Numbered from the stretch's first letter, positions 26,126 through 35,877 are shown. The stretch: DNA of 64,000 nucleotides from Fodinicurvata halophila (GCF_042651425.1 NZ_JBHSCW010000011.1:1-64000); one strand, 5' to 3'. Program-made: numbers and translations. The notes: generated from the letters alone by a model not told the origin.

Positions 26126-28099
26126 TCAATTGGCCGGAAGCTCTTCAAATTCAATAATGGCCTGGTCAACCGAAAGGCTTTCCCCTGGCTGGGCATGAAT
26201 CTTCACGACAGTACCATCCGACACGGCACGCAGCACATTCTCCATCTTCATGGCCTCGACCACGGCCAATTCCTCGCCGGCCTTGACCTCCTGGCCCGTC
26301 TCGACTTTCACGGAAACCAGCAGGCCCGGCATGGGAGAAAGCAGATAGCGTGACAGGTCAGGTGCCGCCTTTTCGGGAATTGTTCGTGCCAGTTCCGCCA
26401 CCCGAGGGCGCATCACCAGCGCTTCGAGCACGCTGCCGTCGTGGGACAGCACAAGTGCAGGTCCACGCCGGTCAACCTGAACGGTCAGCGCCGTACCATC
26501 CACCTCTCCATTGAAAAGCGGCCACCCGGGTCGCCAGTCGCCTTCGATGGTGGTCGTGCCCTCGGTCGAGGTTGCGCGTATACCCTTCTCGGCACGTTCG
26601 AGCGCGAAGGCATACTGTTCCTGCCCCACCCGCACCACGCGTTCGGCTGCGTGCATCGGAGTGCCGTGGCACTCCTGCCGGCGCCAGTCGATGAACGCCG
26701 CCACCGCGGCCAGCCGGCGACGCTCATCCTCGCGCAGTTCGCGCCCGGAAAAGCCGTCGGCGAATTCCTCGGCGATAAAGTTGGTCGTGATGTTGCCCTC
26801 GCGAAACCGCGGATGCGCCATCACTGCCGACAGGAAGTTCATGTTGTGATTGATGCCCCTGACATAGAAGGAATCAAGGGCGGTTTGCATGCGGGCCACG
26901 GCAGCGCGGCGGTCGGTCCCCCAGGTCACCAGCTTGGCGATCATGGGATCATAGAACATCGTAATCTCGGAGCCTTCGTCGACACCGCTGTCAACCCGGA
27001 CATCACGGCCCGTCGCAGGCTCCTGGTAACGCCTCAAGCGACCGATGGATGGCAAGAAGTTGCGCGCCGGATCCTCGGCATAGACCCGGGTTTCGACGGC
27101 CCAGCCCTGGCGCTTGAGATCCTTCTGCCCGAAATCCAGCGTTTCACCGGCGGCAATGCGGATCATCCACTCCACCAGGTCCAGGCCAGTGATCATTTCC
27201 GTAACAGGATGCTCCACCTGCAGCCGCGTGTTCATTTCCAGGAAGAAGAAATTGCGGTCCTTGTCGACGATGAACTCGACAGTGCCGGCGGAATGGTAGT
27301 CCACGGCCGCCGCTAGTTGGCAGGCCTGCTCGCCCATGGCCTTGCGGGTCTTTTCATCGAGGAAGGGCGAGGGCGCCTCCTCGATCACTTTCTGGTGGCG
27401 GCGTTGGATGGAGCATTCCCGTTCCCAGAGATAGAGCGGCGCGGTCTTGCCGTCGGCCAGCACCTGGATCTCGATATGCCGCGGTTCCTCCACATAGCGC
27501 TCGATGAAGATGCGATCGTCGCCGAAACTGCTCTTGGCCTCGTTGCGTGCCGAACTGAATCCATCACGCACTTCCTGATCGTTTCGCGCGATCCGCATGC
27601 CCTTTCCGCCACCTCCGGCCGATGCCTTGATCATCACCGGGTATCCGACGTCGGCGGCGATGGAAATGGCCGTATCTGCATCGGAAATGTCCCCGACGTG
27701 GCCTGGCACCGTGTTGACCCCGGCCTTCTCGGCAAGCGTCTTTGACTGGATCTTGTCGCCCATGGCCGCGATGGCGTCTGCCGGCGGACCGATGAAGACC
27801 AGGCCTGCCTTCGCAACGGCTTTCACGAACTCCGCGTTCTCGGACAGGAACCCGAAACCGGGATGAATGGCCTGGGCGCCGGTACTTCTGGCCGCCTCGA
27901 TGATCTTGTCACTACGCAGATAGCTTTCAGCCGCAGCCGCCGGCCCGATCAGCACGGCCTCGTCGGCCATGCGCACATGCAAGGCATCGCTGTCCGCCTC
28001 GGAAAAGACCGCCACGCTGGCAATTCCCATGCGCCGGCATGTCCTGATGACGCGACAGGCGATTTCTCCCCGGTTGGCAATCAGAATCTTGTCAAACAC
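26126..28099 (-). CDS. pccA: propionyl-CoA carboxylase, biotin-containing alpha subunit
   Basis: This 657-residue biotin carboxylase subunit runs from FDKILIANRGEIACRVIRTC through the ATP-grasp glycine loop SAGGGGKGMRIA. A PccA-type BT linker domain follows (about 500-570), then a C-terminal biotinyl domain with VVEAMKMENV, biotinylated Lys618. With PccB it converts propionyl-CoA to methylmalonyl-CoA, draining valine, isoleucine and odd-chain fat breakdown. The start is a GTG at 28099 with GAGGG upstream. It is distinct from LiuD at 1743, so the window carries two different acyl-CoA carboxylases. Confidence 0.94.
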   Translation of the reverse strand: MFDKILIANRGEIACRVIRTCRRMGIASVAVFSEADSDALHVRMADEAVLIGPAAAAESYLRSDKIIEAARSTGAQAIHPGFGFLSENAEFVKAVAKAGLVFIGPPADAIAAMGDKIQSKTLAEKAGVNTVPGHVGDISDADTAISIAADVGYPVMIKASAGGGGKGMRIARNDQEVRDGFSSARNEAKSSFGDDRIFIERYVEEPRHIEIQVLADGKTAPLYLWERECSIQRRHQKVIEEAPSPFLDEKTRKAMGEQACQLAAAVDYHSAGTVEFIVDKDRNFFFLEMNTRLQVEHPVTEMITGLDLVEWMIRIAAGETLDFGQKDLKRQGWAVETRVYAEDPARNFLPSIGRLRRYQEPATGRDVRVDSGVDEGSEITMFYDPMIAKLVTWGTDRRAAVARMQTALDSFYVRGINHNMNFLSAVMAHPRFREGNITTNFIAEEFADGFSGRELREDERRRLAAVAAFIDWRRQECHGTPMHAAERVVRVGQEQYAFALERAEKGIRATSTEGTTTIEGDWRPGWPLFNGEVDGTALTVQVDRRGPALVLSHDGSVLEALVMRPRVAELARTIPEKAAPDLSRYLLSPMPGLLVSVKVETGQEVKAGEELAVVEAMKMENVLRAVSDGTVVKIHAQPGESLSVDQAIIEFEELPAN

Positions 28100-28152
28100 G
28101 CACCGACCCTCCCTTTCTTCTTCTTTCTGTCCGCCAGCTGCGGCGACAGCCC

Positions 28153-29685
28153 CTAAAGCGGCAGGTTGTCATGCTTTTTCCAGGGCTCTTCGATCTTCTT
28201 CCTGCGCAGCATGCGAAGGGCGCGGCAAATTCGGCGGCGCGTTCCGTGCGGCATGATGACATCATCCAGGAACCCACGCGAAGCCGCCACAAAGGGATTG
28301 GCGAACTTCTTGCGATACTCCTCGGTCAGTTCCTCTATCTTCTCGGGATCATCGGCATCCTTGCGGAAAATGATCTCCACCGCACCCTTGGGACCCATCA
28401 CGGCAATCTCGGCCGAAGGCCAGGCGTAGTTCACGTCGCCGCGCAGGTGCTTGGAACTCATGACGTCATAGGCACCCCCATAAGCCTTGCGGGTGATTAC
28501 GGTGACCTTGGGCACGGTCGCCTGTCCAAAGGCGAACAGCAGCTTGGCCCCGTGCTTGATGATGCCGCCGAACTCCTGCGACGTGCCGGGCAGGAAGCCC
28601 GGCACGTCTACGAAGGTCAGGATGGGAATGTTGAAGCAATCGCAGTAGCGCACGAAACGCGCGGCCTTGATCGAACTGGCAATATCCAGGCACCCGGCCA
28701 GAACCATGGGCTGGTTGGCAACGACACCGACGGTTCGTCCCTCCATGCGAGCAAAGCCGATAATGATGTTGCCGGCATAGTTCGGCTGCAACTCGAAGAA
28801 CTCGCCCTCGTCGACGACCTTCTCGATCAGCTCCTTCATGTCATAGGGCTTGTTGGGGCTGCCCGGCACCAGCGTATCCAGGGAATAGTCGTCCCGTTCC
28901 GGCGGGTCCTCGGTGGGGCGTTCCGGGGCTTCATCACGGTTGCTTGCCGGCAGGTAGGACAGGAAGCGCCTGAGCTCCAGCAGGGCCTCCACGTCGTTCT
29001 CGAAGGCCAGGTCGGCAACGCCCGACTTGGTCGTATGCGTGACCGCGCCGCCCAGTTCCTCATGGGTGACCGTTTCGTGCGTGACCGTTTTCACCACGTC
29101 GGGTCCGGTCACGAACATGTAGGAACTGTCCTTCACCATGAAGATGAAATCGGTCATGGCCGGAGAATAGACCGCCCCGCCAGCACACGGTCCCATGACC
29201 ATGGAAATCTGCGGAATGACGCCCGAGGCCGAGACATTCAGCTGGAAGACATCGGCATAACCGCCAAGAGACGCCACGCCTTCCTGGATCCGCGCGCCCC
29301 CCGAGTCATTGATGCCGATCACGGGAGCGCCCACTTTCATGGCCTGCTCCATGATCTTGCAGATTTTCTCCGCGTGCGTCTCGGAAAGCGAGCCGCCAAA
29401 CACGGTGAAATCCTGGCTGAAGACGAAGACAGGCTTCCCATCCACGGTGCCGTGCCCGGTCACGACTCCGTCGCCGGGGGTTTGCTGTTCCTCCATGCCG
29501 AAATCGTGACAGCGGTGTTCGACGAACATGTCGAGTTCCTCGAAGGAGCCCTCGTCAAGCAGGACCTCGATCCGCTCACGCGCCGTCAGCTTTCCCTTGG
29601 CGTGCTGGGCCTCGACGCGTTGTTCCCCACCACCGCGACGCGCGCGTTCACGCCGCTCTTCCAACTCGCCAAGAATGTCATGCAT
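28153..29685 (-). CDS. pccB: propionyl-CoA carboxylase, carboxyltransferase beta subunit
   Basis: This 510-residue carboxyltransferase has the PccB marks ARERIEVLLDEGSFEELDMF, GINDSGGARIQEGV and MGPCAGGAVYSPAMTDF. The second half has VDVPGFLPGTSQE and KAYGGAYDVM. It is the first gene of the operon pccB-pccA-148aa-acyP-NUDIX-DUF4870. The ATG at 29685 has AGGA upstream. The 142-base gap to the divergent AI-2E gene should contain its promoter, but I cannot place it. Confidence 0.96.
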   Translation of the reverse strand: MHDILGELEERRERARRGGGEQRVEAQHAKGKLTARERIEVLLDEGSFEELDMFVEHRCHDFGMEEQQTPGDGVVTGHGTVDGKPVFVFSQDFTVFGGSLSETHAEKICKIMEQAMKVGAPVIGINDSGGARIQEGVASLGGYADVFQLNVSASGVIPQISMVMGPCAGGAVYSPAMTDFIFMVKDSSYMFVTGPDVVKTVTHETVTHEELGGAVTHTTKSGVADLAFENDVEALLELRRFLSYLPASNRDEAPERPTEDPPERDDYSLDTLVPGSPNKPYDMKELIEKVVDEGEFFELQPNYAGNIIIGFARMEGRTVGVVANQPMVLAGCLDIASSIKAARFVRYCDCFNIPILTFVDVPGFLPGTSQEFGGIIKHGAKLLFAFGQATVPKVTVITRKAYGGAYDVMSSKHLRGDVNYAWPSAEIAVMGPKGAVEIIFRKDADDPEKIEELTEEYRKKFANPFVAASRGFLDDVIMPHGTRRRICRALRMLRRKKIEEPWKKHDNLPL

Positions 29686-29827
29686 GGGTCATTTCCTGTC
29701 TTGTTGTGGCGCAAATATGAAATTTCACCTATCTGCTGATATCATGCGCACCGGCTGTCGCCAAGCTGGGGCTGGCCGCAAAGGCTCCACAAGAGTAGAA
29801 CTTCTATAATAACGGGAGGGAGCAAGA

Positions 29828-30868
29828 ATGAACCGGACGGCCAGACTGGTACAGTGGTCAATCATCTTTGGCGCCGCTACACTTTTCATCTTTGTCCTTT
29901 ATCTCAGCCGCCCGGTTACCCTGCCTCTGGCCTTCGCGCTCTTCCTCATGGCGATTGTCTGGCCCATCCAGCAGAAACTGGATAAGCGGTTCCCGCGATG
30001 GGTCGGATTCGTTACCTGCGTATTGGTACTCGTGATCGCTTTCGGGGCCTTCTTCGGTTTGCTGGCACTGGGTGTCCTCCTGATCGGCGACGGCATCGGC
30101 GAGTATCGTTACGAACTGGACCGCGCCTATTTCAGCCTCCTGTCCTGGGCCGCCGCAAATGGCTTTCCGGTCAATGTCCCGAATGTCGAGGAAATGGATA
30201 TTGGGCCCATTGTCGGAATGGTGGCGGGCACCTTCGAACGCGTGAACGCAAGCATCGGACTTATCGGCCTGACGTTTATCTTTATCCTGCTCGGCCTATT
30301 GGAAATCCGCGACTTCGCCGACAAATTGAATTCCATGCCGCACGGCAAACCCATTCTCGATGCCATTCACCAGATCAGTCACAAGTTCCGGCGCTATATC
30401 GTCGTGCGCACCTTCGTCAGCATGTTGACGGGCCTTCTGACCTATCTCTTCGCTCTGGTGCTCGGACTCGATTTCGCGCTGACCTTTGGCTTGATCGCCT
30501 TCATACTGAACTACATTCCCTTCATCGGTTCGATCCTTGCCGTCATACCGCCTGTGGTTTTTGCCACGGTTCAGTTTGACAACTGGCTGATGCCCCTGCT
30601 CGTGCTCCTGGGCACCTCGACCATCCAGATCGTACTGGGCAACTACGTGGACCCACGTCTGGAAGGGCGTGCCTTGGCGCTTTCCCCTCTGGTTGTCGTG
30701 ATTTCGATCTTCTTCTGGGGCATGATCTGGGGAGTTGCCGGTGCATTTATCGGGGTTCCGGCAACAATTGCCATCATGACGATCTGCAGCCAATACGAGC
30801 AAACGAGATGGGTCGCTCTCCTTGCCGGCAGTCCCATCCCGAACCAGAACCAGAATGGCAGTTACTGA
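29828..30868 (+). CDS. AI-2E family transporter (PerM-like permease)
   Basis: This 346-residue inner-membrane protein has about eight hydrophobic segments. The central region FRRYIVVRTFVSMLTGLLTY and the late motif FILNYIPFIGSILAVIPPV are characteristic of the AI-2E/PerM family, as is GNYVDPRLEGRALALSPLVV. Members export or exchange varied small solutes, and the AI-2 link is shown for few of them. GGGAGG lies 9 bases before the ATG. Convergent with the ATP12 gene, 19 bases between stops. Confidence 0.9.
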   Translation: MNRTARLVQWSIIFGAATLFIFVLYLSRPVTLPLAFALFLMAIVWPIQQKLDKRFPRWVGFVTCVLVLVIAFGAFFGLLALGVLLIGDGIGEYRYELDRAYFSLLSWAAANGFPVNVPNVEEMDIGPIVGMVAGTFERVNASIGLIGLTFIFILLGLLEIRDFADKLNSMPHGKPILDAIHQISHKFRRYIVVRTFVSMLTGLLTYLFALVLGLDFALTFGLIAFILNYIPFIGSILAVIPPVVFATVQFDNWLMPLLVLLGTSTIQIVLGNYVDPRLEGRALALSPLVVVISIFFWGMIWGVAGAFIGVPATIAIMTICSQYEQTRWVALLAGSPIPNQNQNGSY

Positions 30869-30887
30869 GACGTCGGACAGTCAAGTC

Positions 30888-31595
30888 TCACGGTTTATAA
30901 AGCTCAATGAAACGCCGGGCGCTTTCCAGTTCCGTTTTCAGGCCGTCCCGGCGCTGCTGAGCCTCCTTGTCCCAACCCCAGAGCTCCATTTCATAGGTCT
31001 CTTCCAGTTCCGCCGCGGCAAAGGCCTCCTCTGCAGAGATGCGTTTCTCGCAGAGGGCCAATGCGATCACCAGCGAGCCACTCGTGCGCACCGCGGATGA
31101 CAGGGATGCCAGTTCCAGACCGTCCAGCCCCTCCACCACCCGTCTCAGGTTTCGACGGCTCTCCGACGGCTGTTCCACCACCTGGAGGCCGGAGGTCACC
31201 GACAGTGGCGCATCATGGGCAGCACCGACCCAATCGACCAGCGGCTGCCAGACCTCATTCTGTCGCTGCGCCAAGCTGTCCGGATAGGCTGCGCGGTAGC
31301 ACAGCAGATCGGTGTCCGTATAGGCCACGATCTCCTCGATGACCTCGGAGCGCCGTGGTATCACGATATCGAAAGCCGTGAAGGCCAGAGCCGTCAGCGG
31401 CATAGCTCCCGGCTCCAGCTGTTCGTCCTGCTGCTCCCACTCCTCGGCCACAGCGTGGGCAAGTGTCGCTGCAGGAAAAACAAGGCTGTTGCGGCCGGGC
31501 GTGCTTACGGGACGGCCATCCAGGAAAATCCCGTAACCACTCTCGAGCTCGGCAGCTTCCGCAGATTTGTAGAATCGCTTGGCAGGCTGAATCAT
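30888..31595 (-). CDS. ATP12 family F1-ATPase assembly chaperone
   Basis: This 235-residue protein matches the ATP12 family. It has an N-terminal KRFYKSAEA and GYGIFLDGRPVSTPGRN, then VAYTDTDLLCYRA and the C-terminal EETYEMELWGWDKEAQQRR. In mitochondria ATP12 binds the F1 alpha subunit during assembly, and alphaproteobacterial members are presumed to do the same. The ATG at 31595 starts the conserved part. It is the last gene of a run with AsmA (7 bases upstream), HAD, RluC and CrcB. Confidence 0.92.
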   Translation of the reverse strand: MIQPAKRFYKSAEAAELESGYGIFLDGRPVSTPGRNSLVFPAATLAHAVAEEWEQQDEQLEPGAMPLTALAFTAFDIVIPRRSEVIEEIVAYTDTDLLCYRAAYPDSLAQRQNEVWQPLVDWVGAAHDAPLSVTSGLQVVEQPSESRRNLRRVVEGLDGLELASLSSAVRTSGSLVIALALCEKRISAEEAFAAAELEETYEMELWGWDKEAQQRRDGLKTELESARRFIELYKP

Positions 31596-31602
31596 GGGTT
31601 CG

Positions 31603-33702
31603 TCAATCTCCCAGCAATCCCTTGATGCCTTCCTCAACCTCGTCCGCAACGCCCTCCGCGGAGTCCTCCACCTGGCTTCCATCCTCCGCAGTGGACTGCT
31701 GCCCGTCTCCGGACGTCTGGGTCTGGCCTTCCGTTTGCCCAAGCGCGGTCAGGCAGGGATTATTCTCCTCTTCTTCGGCCTGTCCATCCGAACCGCCTCC
31801 CGAAAGGATGGACCCCAGGATCTCCTCGGGATCCTTGTCGGATCCGAACAATTTTGCGGCGGCCGCAACCGTACCCGCGGGATCCGGCGAAAAGCTCGGA
31901 TCCTTTAACGTTCCGCGCACGTTGAAAGGCACGGCAAGGCTGACCAGGGCCGTCTGTCGCGTTGAGGTGTCGAAGTTCATGTTCAGGCTCTCGTCGCGCA
32001 GGTCGATCCGCCCGCCACCGGCGACGGAGAACGTCGTGGTATCGATCAGCTGGGCCCGGCTGGTGGCCACACCGTCCTGGAAGTCGAAACGGCTGACCAC
32101 GCAGTTCAATCGGGTCTGCTCGCTATCCCCCAGTAGCGGTCCCATGATCTCGGAGAGGCCAGTGGACACAATGGCCAGAAGGCGATTGGTGATCACGCCC
32201 TCACCGCCGACGATCTCGCTGCGTCCGTTGAGACTGGATGCAAGCGCACGCGGCGAGTTTCCATTGCCTTCGAGATCCAGGGTGATGTCGGCCGTGCCTT
32301 CGACATCCTCCGTGAGGCCCCGTTCGCGCAGCAACCGTCCGAAGTCGAAGTCCTCCATGGTCATGTCGACAGCCAGGCGAGGCGGTTGGGACGAGCTGTC
32401 TACACTCAGGCCGCCTCCAAGTTCCCCTCCGGAGAAACCGGCACGTACCGGCGTGATATCCAGCTTGCCGTCAGCCAGTGCCAGAGTGATCTCCACATCC
32501 GACATCTCCGTGTCCGGCTGGACGCGAAGGGTCGACACACTGGCTTGAAGCTGAGCATCGACCATTTGCAAGGCATCGAGAGGGAGTTGGGTATCCGGAA
32601 TGACATAGTCCGAATCCGTTGACGATTCACTGTCCGAGCCATTCCCTTCACCGTTCTCGTCCTCGCTGCCACCCGAGCCCGCCTGGAAGTCGGCAAGATC
32701 GAGCAAAGTGCTCTGCACTTCCCCGGTGATTCGTGGACGCTGCCCGCTTGTGTCCAGGTTCAGGTCTCCTGAAAGGTCACTTTCTCCCATCTCCAGGGTC
32801 ATGCCGTTGAGAGAGAGCGAGGCCATCTCGCCCTCGAGGTGGCCGTCGAAGCTGTACGGCCCCAGATCCGGCAGTTCAGTGCCGCTCACGTCCGAAAAGG
32901 CTGCGAGGCTCTCGCCCTCCAGGGACACCTGAAGATCCAGCCGCGGATCGGTGGTCATGCTGATGATATTGCCATTCAGCCCGATATCGGCATTGGCCAG
33001 CTGTCCCTCGAGCTTGACGGGATAGTCACCTCCTCCAGTCAAGCGGTCCAGCCCACCGACGGAGCCGGCAAAGGAAAAGGGTGCCTCGCGGTAGTCCCCG
33101 TCCAGTTCCAGATCCAGCAGATCGCCCGAGCCCGTGATCGTGGCGCTGGCCAGGGTGAGCGTCGTGCTTTCACCCGTCTCACCGTTCCGGTAGGTGACCT
33201 GGCTGTCTTCGATCGAGACGGACTGGAGATTGGGCATCTGCTGGCGTCCCGTCTCCCGGGCCTGGTCGGCGGTGGTCTCCGTACCCTCCCCGGAAGCTGC
33301 CTCGGGCGGCGAGAACTGCCAGTTGGGCGCCCCGGATTCATCCGTTTCGAGCAGGATATCCGCTCCCACCAGCACCAGCTCCTGGACCTCTATATCTCCG
33401 TTGATCAGCGGCAGCAGCTCCACCTTCAATTCGAAACGCTCCAGGGTGGCCATGTTTTCGCGACTGCCGCTCTCGGCATTGGCAAAGCGCACGTCGCTGA
33501 TGGTCACCGCCGGCGAGAGCGAAAGCGAAACATCCAGAGGACCATCGATGACCAGCTCGCGTCCCGTGGCCTTCCTGACCTCTTCACGGGCAATGGCCTT
33601 CACCTCGTCGAAGCTGTAGGTGGAGATGATGGCATAGGCCGTCACCGCCAGGGCAATGGGAATGACGATAACGGCGAGCAGCACCCACTTCAGTTTTCTC
33701 AT
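31603..33702 (-). CDS. AsmA family envelope protein
   Basis: This 699-residue protein has an N-terminal membrane anchor (LKWVLLAVIVIPIALAVTAY). A long beta-rich region typical of AsmA/TamB-like proteins follows, in which the AsmA core begins EVRKATGRELVIDGPLDV and ends GTLKDPSFSPDP. These proteins are thought to move phospholipids across the periplasm. An acidic linker around residues 345-365 and an acidic, Gln/Ser-rich tail are notable. It overlaps the HAD gene stop by 4 bases, so the two are translationally coupled. Confidence 0.9.
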   Translation of the reverse strand: MRKLKWVLLAVIVIPIALAVTAYAIISTYSFDEVKAIAREEVRKATGRELVIDGPLDVSLSLSPAVTISDVRFANAESGSRENMATLERFELKVELLPLINGDIEVQELVLVGADILLETDESGAPNWQFSPPEAASGEGTETTADQARETGRQQMPNLQSVSIEDSQVTYRNGETGESTTLTLASATITGSGDLLDLELDGDYREAPFSFAGSVGGLDRLTGGGDYPVKLEGQLANADIGLNGNIISMTTDPRLDLQVSLEGESLAAFSDVSGTELPDLGPYSFDGHLEGEMASLSLNGMTLEMGESDLSGDLNLDTSGQRPRITGEVQSTLLDLADFQAGSGGSEDENGEGNGSDSESSTDSDYVIPDTQLPLDALQMVDAQLQASVSTLRVQPDTEMSDVEITLALADGKLDITPVRAGFSGGELGGGLSVDSSSQPPRLAVDMTMEDFDFGRLLRERGLTEDVEGTADITLDLEGNGNSPRALASSLNGRSEIVGGEGVITNRLLAIVSTGLSEIMGPLLGDSEQTRLNCVVSRFDFQDGVATSRAQLIDTTTFSVAGGGRIDLRDESLNMNFDTSTRQTALVSLAVPFNVRGTLKDPSFSPDPAGTVAAAAKLFGSDKDPEEILGSILSGGGSDGQAEEEENNPCLTALGQTEGQTQTSGDGQQSTAEDGSQVEDSAEGVADEVEEGIKGLLGD

Positions 33703-34382
33703 GCCTGTATCTCCGCAAGGTCTGGTAAATGGTCCGGAATGTCCGAGAAGCGATCGAGCACGCGCAATGCGCCTGCCGACATCAACTCATGCGCTTCATG
33801 GTAACCCCATTTGACGCCGATTGCATTGATACCGGCATTCCGGGCCATTTCGATGTCATAGGTCGTATCCCCGATCAGCAGGGTTTCCTCGGGGCGACAG
33901 GCCACCTCGTCCATGGCACGAAGCACCATGCCCGGATGCGGTTTTCCGGGAGAGTGATCCGGGGTCTGGAACGTGCAAAAAAGATGCGCCAGGTCATGAT
34001 GGTCCAGGGAGGCCGAGAGTCCGCGCAGGTTCTTGCCAGTGGCGATCCCCAGGAATATCTCCGGCTCGTTCAGACGCTCCAGCGTCTCGCGTACGCCGGG
34101 AAACAGCGGCTCCCTGTAGTCCGGATGCTGTCGCCAGCTGAGGAATGCCCTGCGATAGCCCTCGCAGATTTCCTCCACCCGGTCGGCGTACCCCGTCGGC
34201 AGCAGGCGCTCGACGGCCACATCCAGGGTCAGCCCCACGATCCTGCGAATATCCTGCTCCGGTGGCGGGTCCAATCCGGCCTCGGAGAAGGACTGCGCCA
34301 TGCAGCGCAGAATATTGGCCTGGCTGTCCACCAGGGTGCCGTCGAAATCGAAGAGAATCAGGCGATAGGAATGAGTGGGCAT
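33699..34382 (-). CDS. HAD-IA hydrolase, phosphoglycolate phosphatase-like
   Basis: This 227-residue phosphatase has HAD motif I LFDFDGTLVDSQ (Asp11 nucleophile, Asp13), motif II GIATGKN, a conserved Lys in HSPGKPHPGM and motif IV LIGDTTYDIEMA. A helical cap lies between residues 20 and 90. It resembles Gph-type enzymes; the true substrate is open. It starts 31 bases after rluC and overlaps AsmA by 4. Confidence 0.88.
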   Translation of the reverse strand: MPTHSYRLILFDFDGTLVDSQANILRCMAQSFSEAGLDPPPEQDIRRIVGLTLDVAVERLLPTGYADRVEEICEGYRRAFLSWRQHPDYREPLFPGVRETLERLNEPEIFLGIATGKNLRGLSASLDHHDLAHLFCTFQTPDHSPGKPHPGMVLRAMDEVACRPEETLLIGDTTYDIEMARNAGINAIGVKWGYHEAHELMSAGALRVLDRFSDIPDHLPDLAEIQA

Positions 34383-34413
34383 CTGTATTTCTGTTCAACT
34401 CACGAATGAGGGC

Positions 34414-35415
34414 CTACAGTCCAAGCGTCCCGGCCGCCTTGAGGGCATAGCCCGTATCACTGTCGAAACCGAGAGTCCGGAAGGCGGCCTCGAAGTGTTC
34501 GGGAAGCGGCGCAGTGATCCGTAAAGTGGTGCCATCCTCGGGATGGGGCAAGGTGATCTCTCGTGCCAGCAGCATGAGACGCTCCGGTTTCCAGGGTTTC
34601 TCCGGAAAGGCCTGGCGGCCGCCATACTTGCCATCGCCCAGGATCGGATGGCCAATGGCATTGCAATGGACCCGCAGCTGATGCGTCCGACCGGTCAGCG
34701 GCCGCAGGGCCAGCCAGGTGACCTGCTTCCCGGTTTTCTGGATCAGGGCATAGCGCGAGATGGCCGTGCGCGCCTCCTCCACGTCCGGGCCCACCTTTTC
34801 CGTCCCTCTGCTGCGGTATTTCCCGAGCGGCAGGTCGATTTCGCCGGCCGCCGGGTCCGGCTGCCCGGCCACCAGAGCCCAGTAGAGTTTCAGGGCCTCG
34901 TCCCCCTTGAAGATGGCTGTCAGGCGGCGCGCCGCCTCGGCCGTTCGGGCCAGCAACAGGACGCCGGCCGTGTCTCGATCCAGCCGGTGGACCAGGCGCG
35001 GGCGTTCCTTCTTCTCGAACTGGAGCAGGTCCAGGAAGGCATCCAGGTGACGGTGCTGCCTGCTGCCCCCCTGGACGGCCAGTCCGGCAGGCTTGTCGAT
35101 CGCCATCAGCCAGTCATCCTGATAGAGGATACGGGCCTTCAACTCTGCCGCTTCCGCTTCCGACAGCGTCGGTGTCGGGGCGGGGGGCTTGCCGCTGCGA
35201 CTGTCTTCTCCCAGCGGCGGCACGCGCACGATCTGCCCCGGCTCCAGCCGAGTGGAAGCCTTCGCACGCCGACCATCCACGCGGATCTGTCCCTTGCGCA
35301 ACAGCTTCTCCAGCCGTCCGTGAGACAGGCCCGGATAATGCCGCTTGAACCAGCGGTCCAGCCGTTGCTGCCCATCTTCCCGTGCGACGCTTCTGTTCTC
35401 GACCACGGCACTCAC
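34414..35415 (-). CDS. rluC: RluC/RluD-family 23S rRNA pseudouridine synthase
   Basis: This 333-residue enzyme has an N-terminal S4 RNA-binding domain (LDRWFKRHYPGLSHGRLEKL...QIRVDGRRAK). The catalytic domain has Asp146 in LVHRLDRDTAGVLLLAR and a late RTHQLRVHCNAIGHPILGD. The start is a GTG at 35415 that overlaps the crcB stop in a GTGA arrangement, indicating coupling. Which uridines are modified (RluC, RluD or a relative) cannot be decided from sequence alone. Confidence 0.9.
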   Translation of the reverse strand: MSAVVENRSVAREDGQQRLDRWFKRHYPGLSHGRLEKLLRKGQIRVDGRRAKASTRLEPGQIVRVPPLGEDSRSGKPPAPTPTLSEAEAAELKARILYQDDWLMAIDKPAGLAVQGGSRQHRHLDAFLDLLQFEKKERPRLVHRLDRDTAGVLLLARTAEAARRLTAIFKGDEALKLYWALVAGQPDPAAGEIDLPLGKYRSRGTEKVGPDVEEARTAISRYALIQKTGKQVTWLALRPLTGRTHQLRVHCNAIGHPILGDGKYGGRQAFPEKPWKPERLMLLAREITLPHPEDGTTLRITAPLPEHFEAAFRTLGFDSDTGYALKAAGTLGL

Positions 35416-35792
35416 CCTGACAACAGACGCACAAGGGCCTGGCCCATGGCAAAGCCGGCTATCGCCAGACTCACTGACACCAGGACATAGAGCCCGGCTG
35501 AAGGCCACGCGCCGCGCTCCAAAAGCAATATCGTCTCCATGGAAAAGGTGGAAAAGGTGGTGAAACCACCCAGCAGACCCACTGTCAGAAACAGGCGCAG
35601 TTCCTGCCCCGGGTTCCAGTGCAAGGCGAAAAGGCCGATCAGCAATCCCATCAGCAGGCCACCCAGGACGTTCACCGACAGGGTTCCGTACGGGAAACCA
35701 TGTCCTGTCAGGCGCATGATCTGGCCCGCGAGAAGGTGTCGGGCTACGGCACCTAGAGCGCCTCCGGCCGCCACGGCAAACAGCGAATACAT
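35412..35792 (-). CDS. crcB: fluoride exporter CrcB (Fluc)
   Basis: This 126-residue protein has four transmembrane helices and the Fluc marks GGALGAVARHLL, GTLSVNVLGGLLMG and GGFTTFSTFS. Such proteins work as double-topology dimers that let F- leave the cell. It opens the crcB-rluC-HAD-AsmA-ATP12 run. I looked for a fluoride riboswitch in the 85 bases upstream and found none. Confidence 0.95.
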   Translation of the reverse strand: MYSLFAVAAGGALGAVARHLLAGQIMRLTGHGFPYGTLSVNVLGGLLMGLLIGLFALHWNPGQELRLFLTVGLLGGFTTFSTFSMETILLLERGAWPSAGLYVLVSVSLAIAGFAMGQALVRLLSG

Positions 35793-35877
35793 CCTTCAGC
35801 CCTCTTTCCCGACAGTACGGAGACTGCCCTTACCAGAAGGAGCAGGTACCGAAAAGCCGTCGCGGGAAGAGCCGCGG

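Noticed and set aside
29805..29810. TATAAT ahead of the AI-2E transporter gene
   Set aside because: No -35 at the right distance, and transcription would start within the ribosome binding site.
35793..35877. Possible fluoride riboswitch ahead of crcB
   Set aside because: The 85 bases do not contain the conserved pseudoknot segments of the crcB motif.
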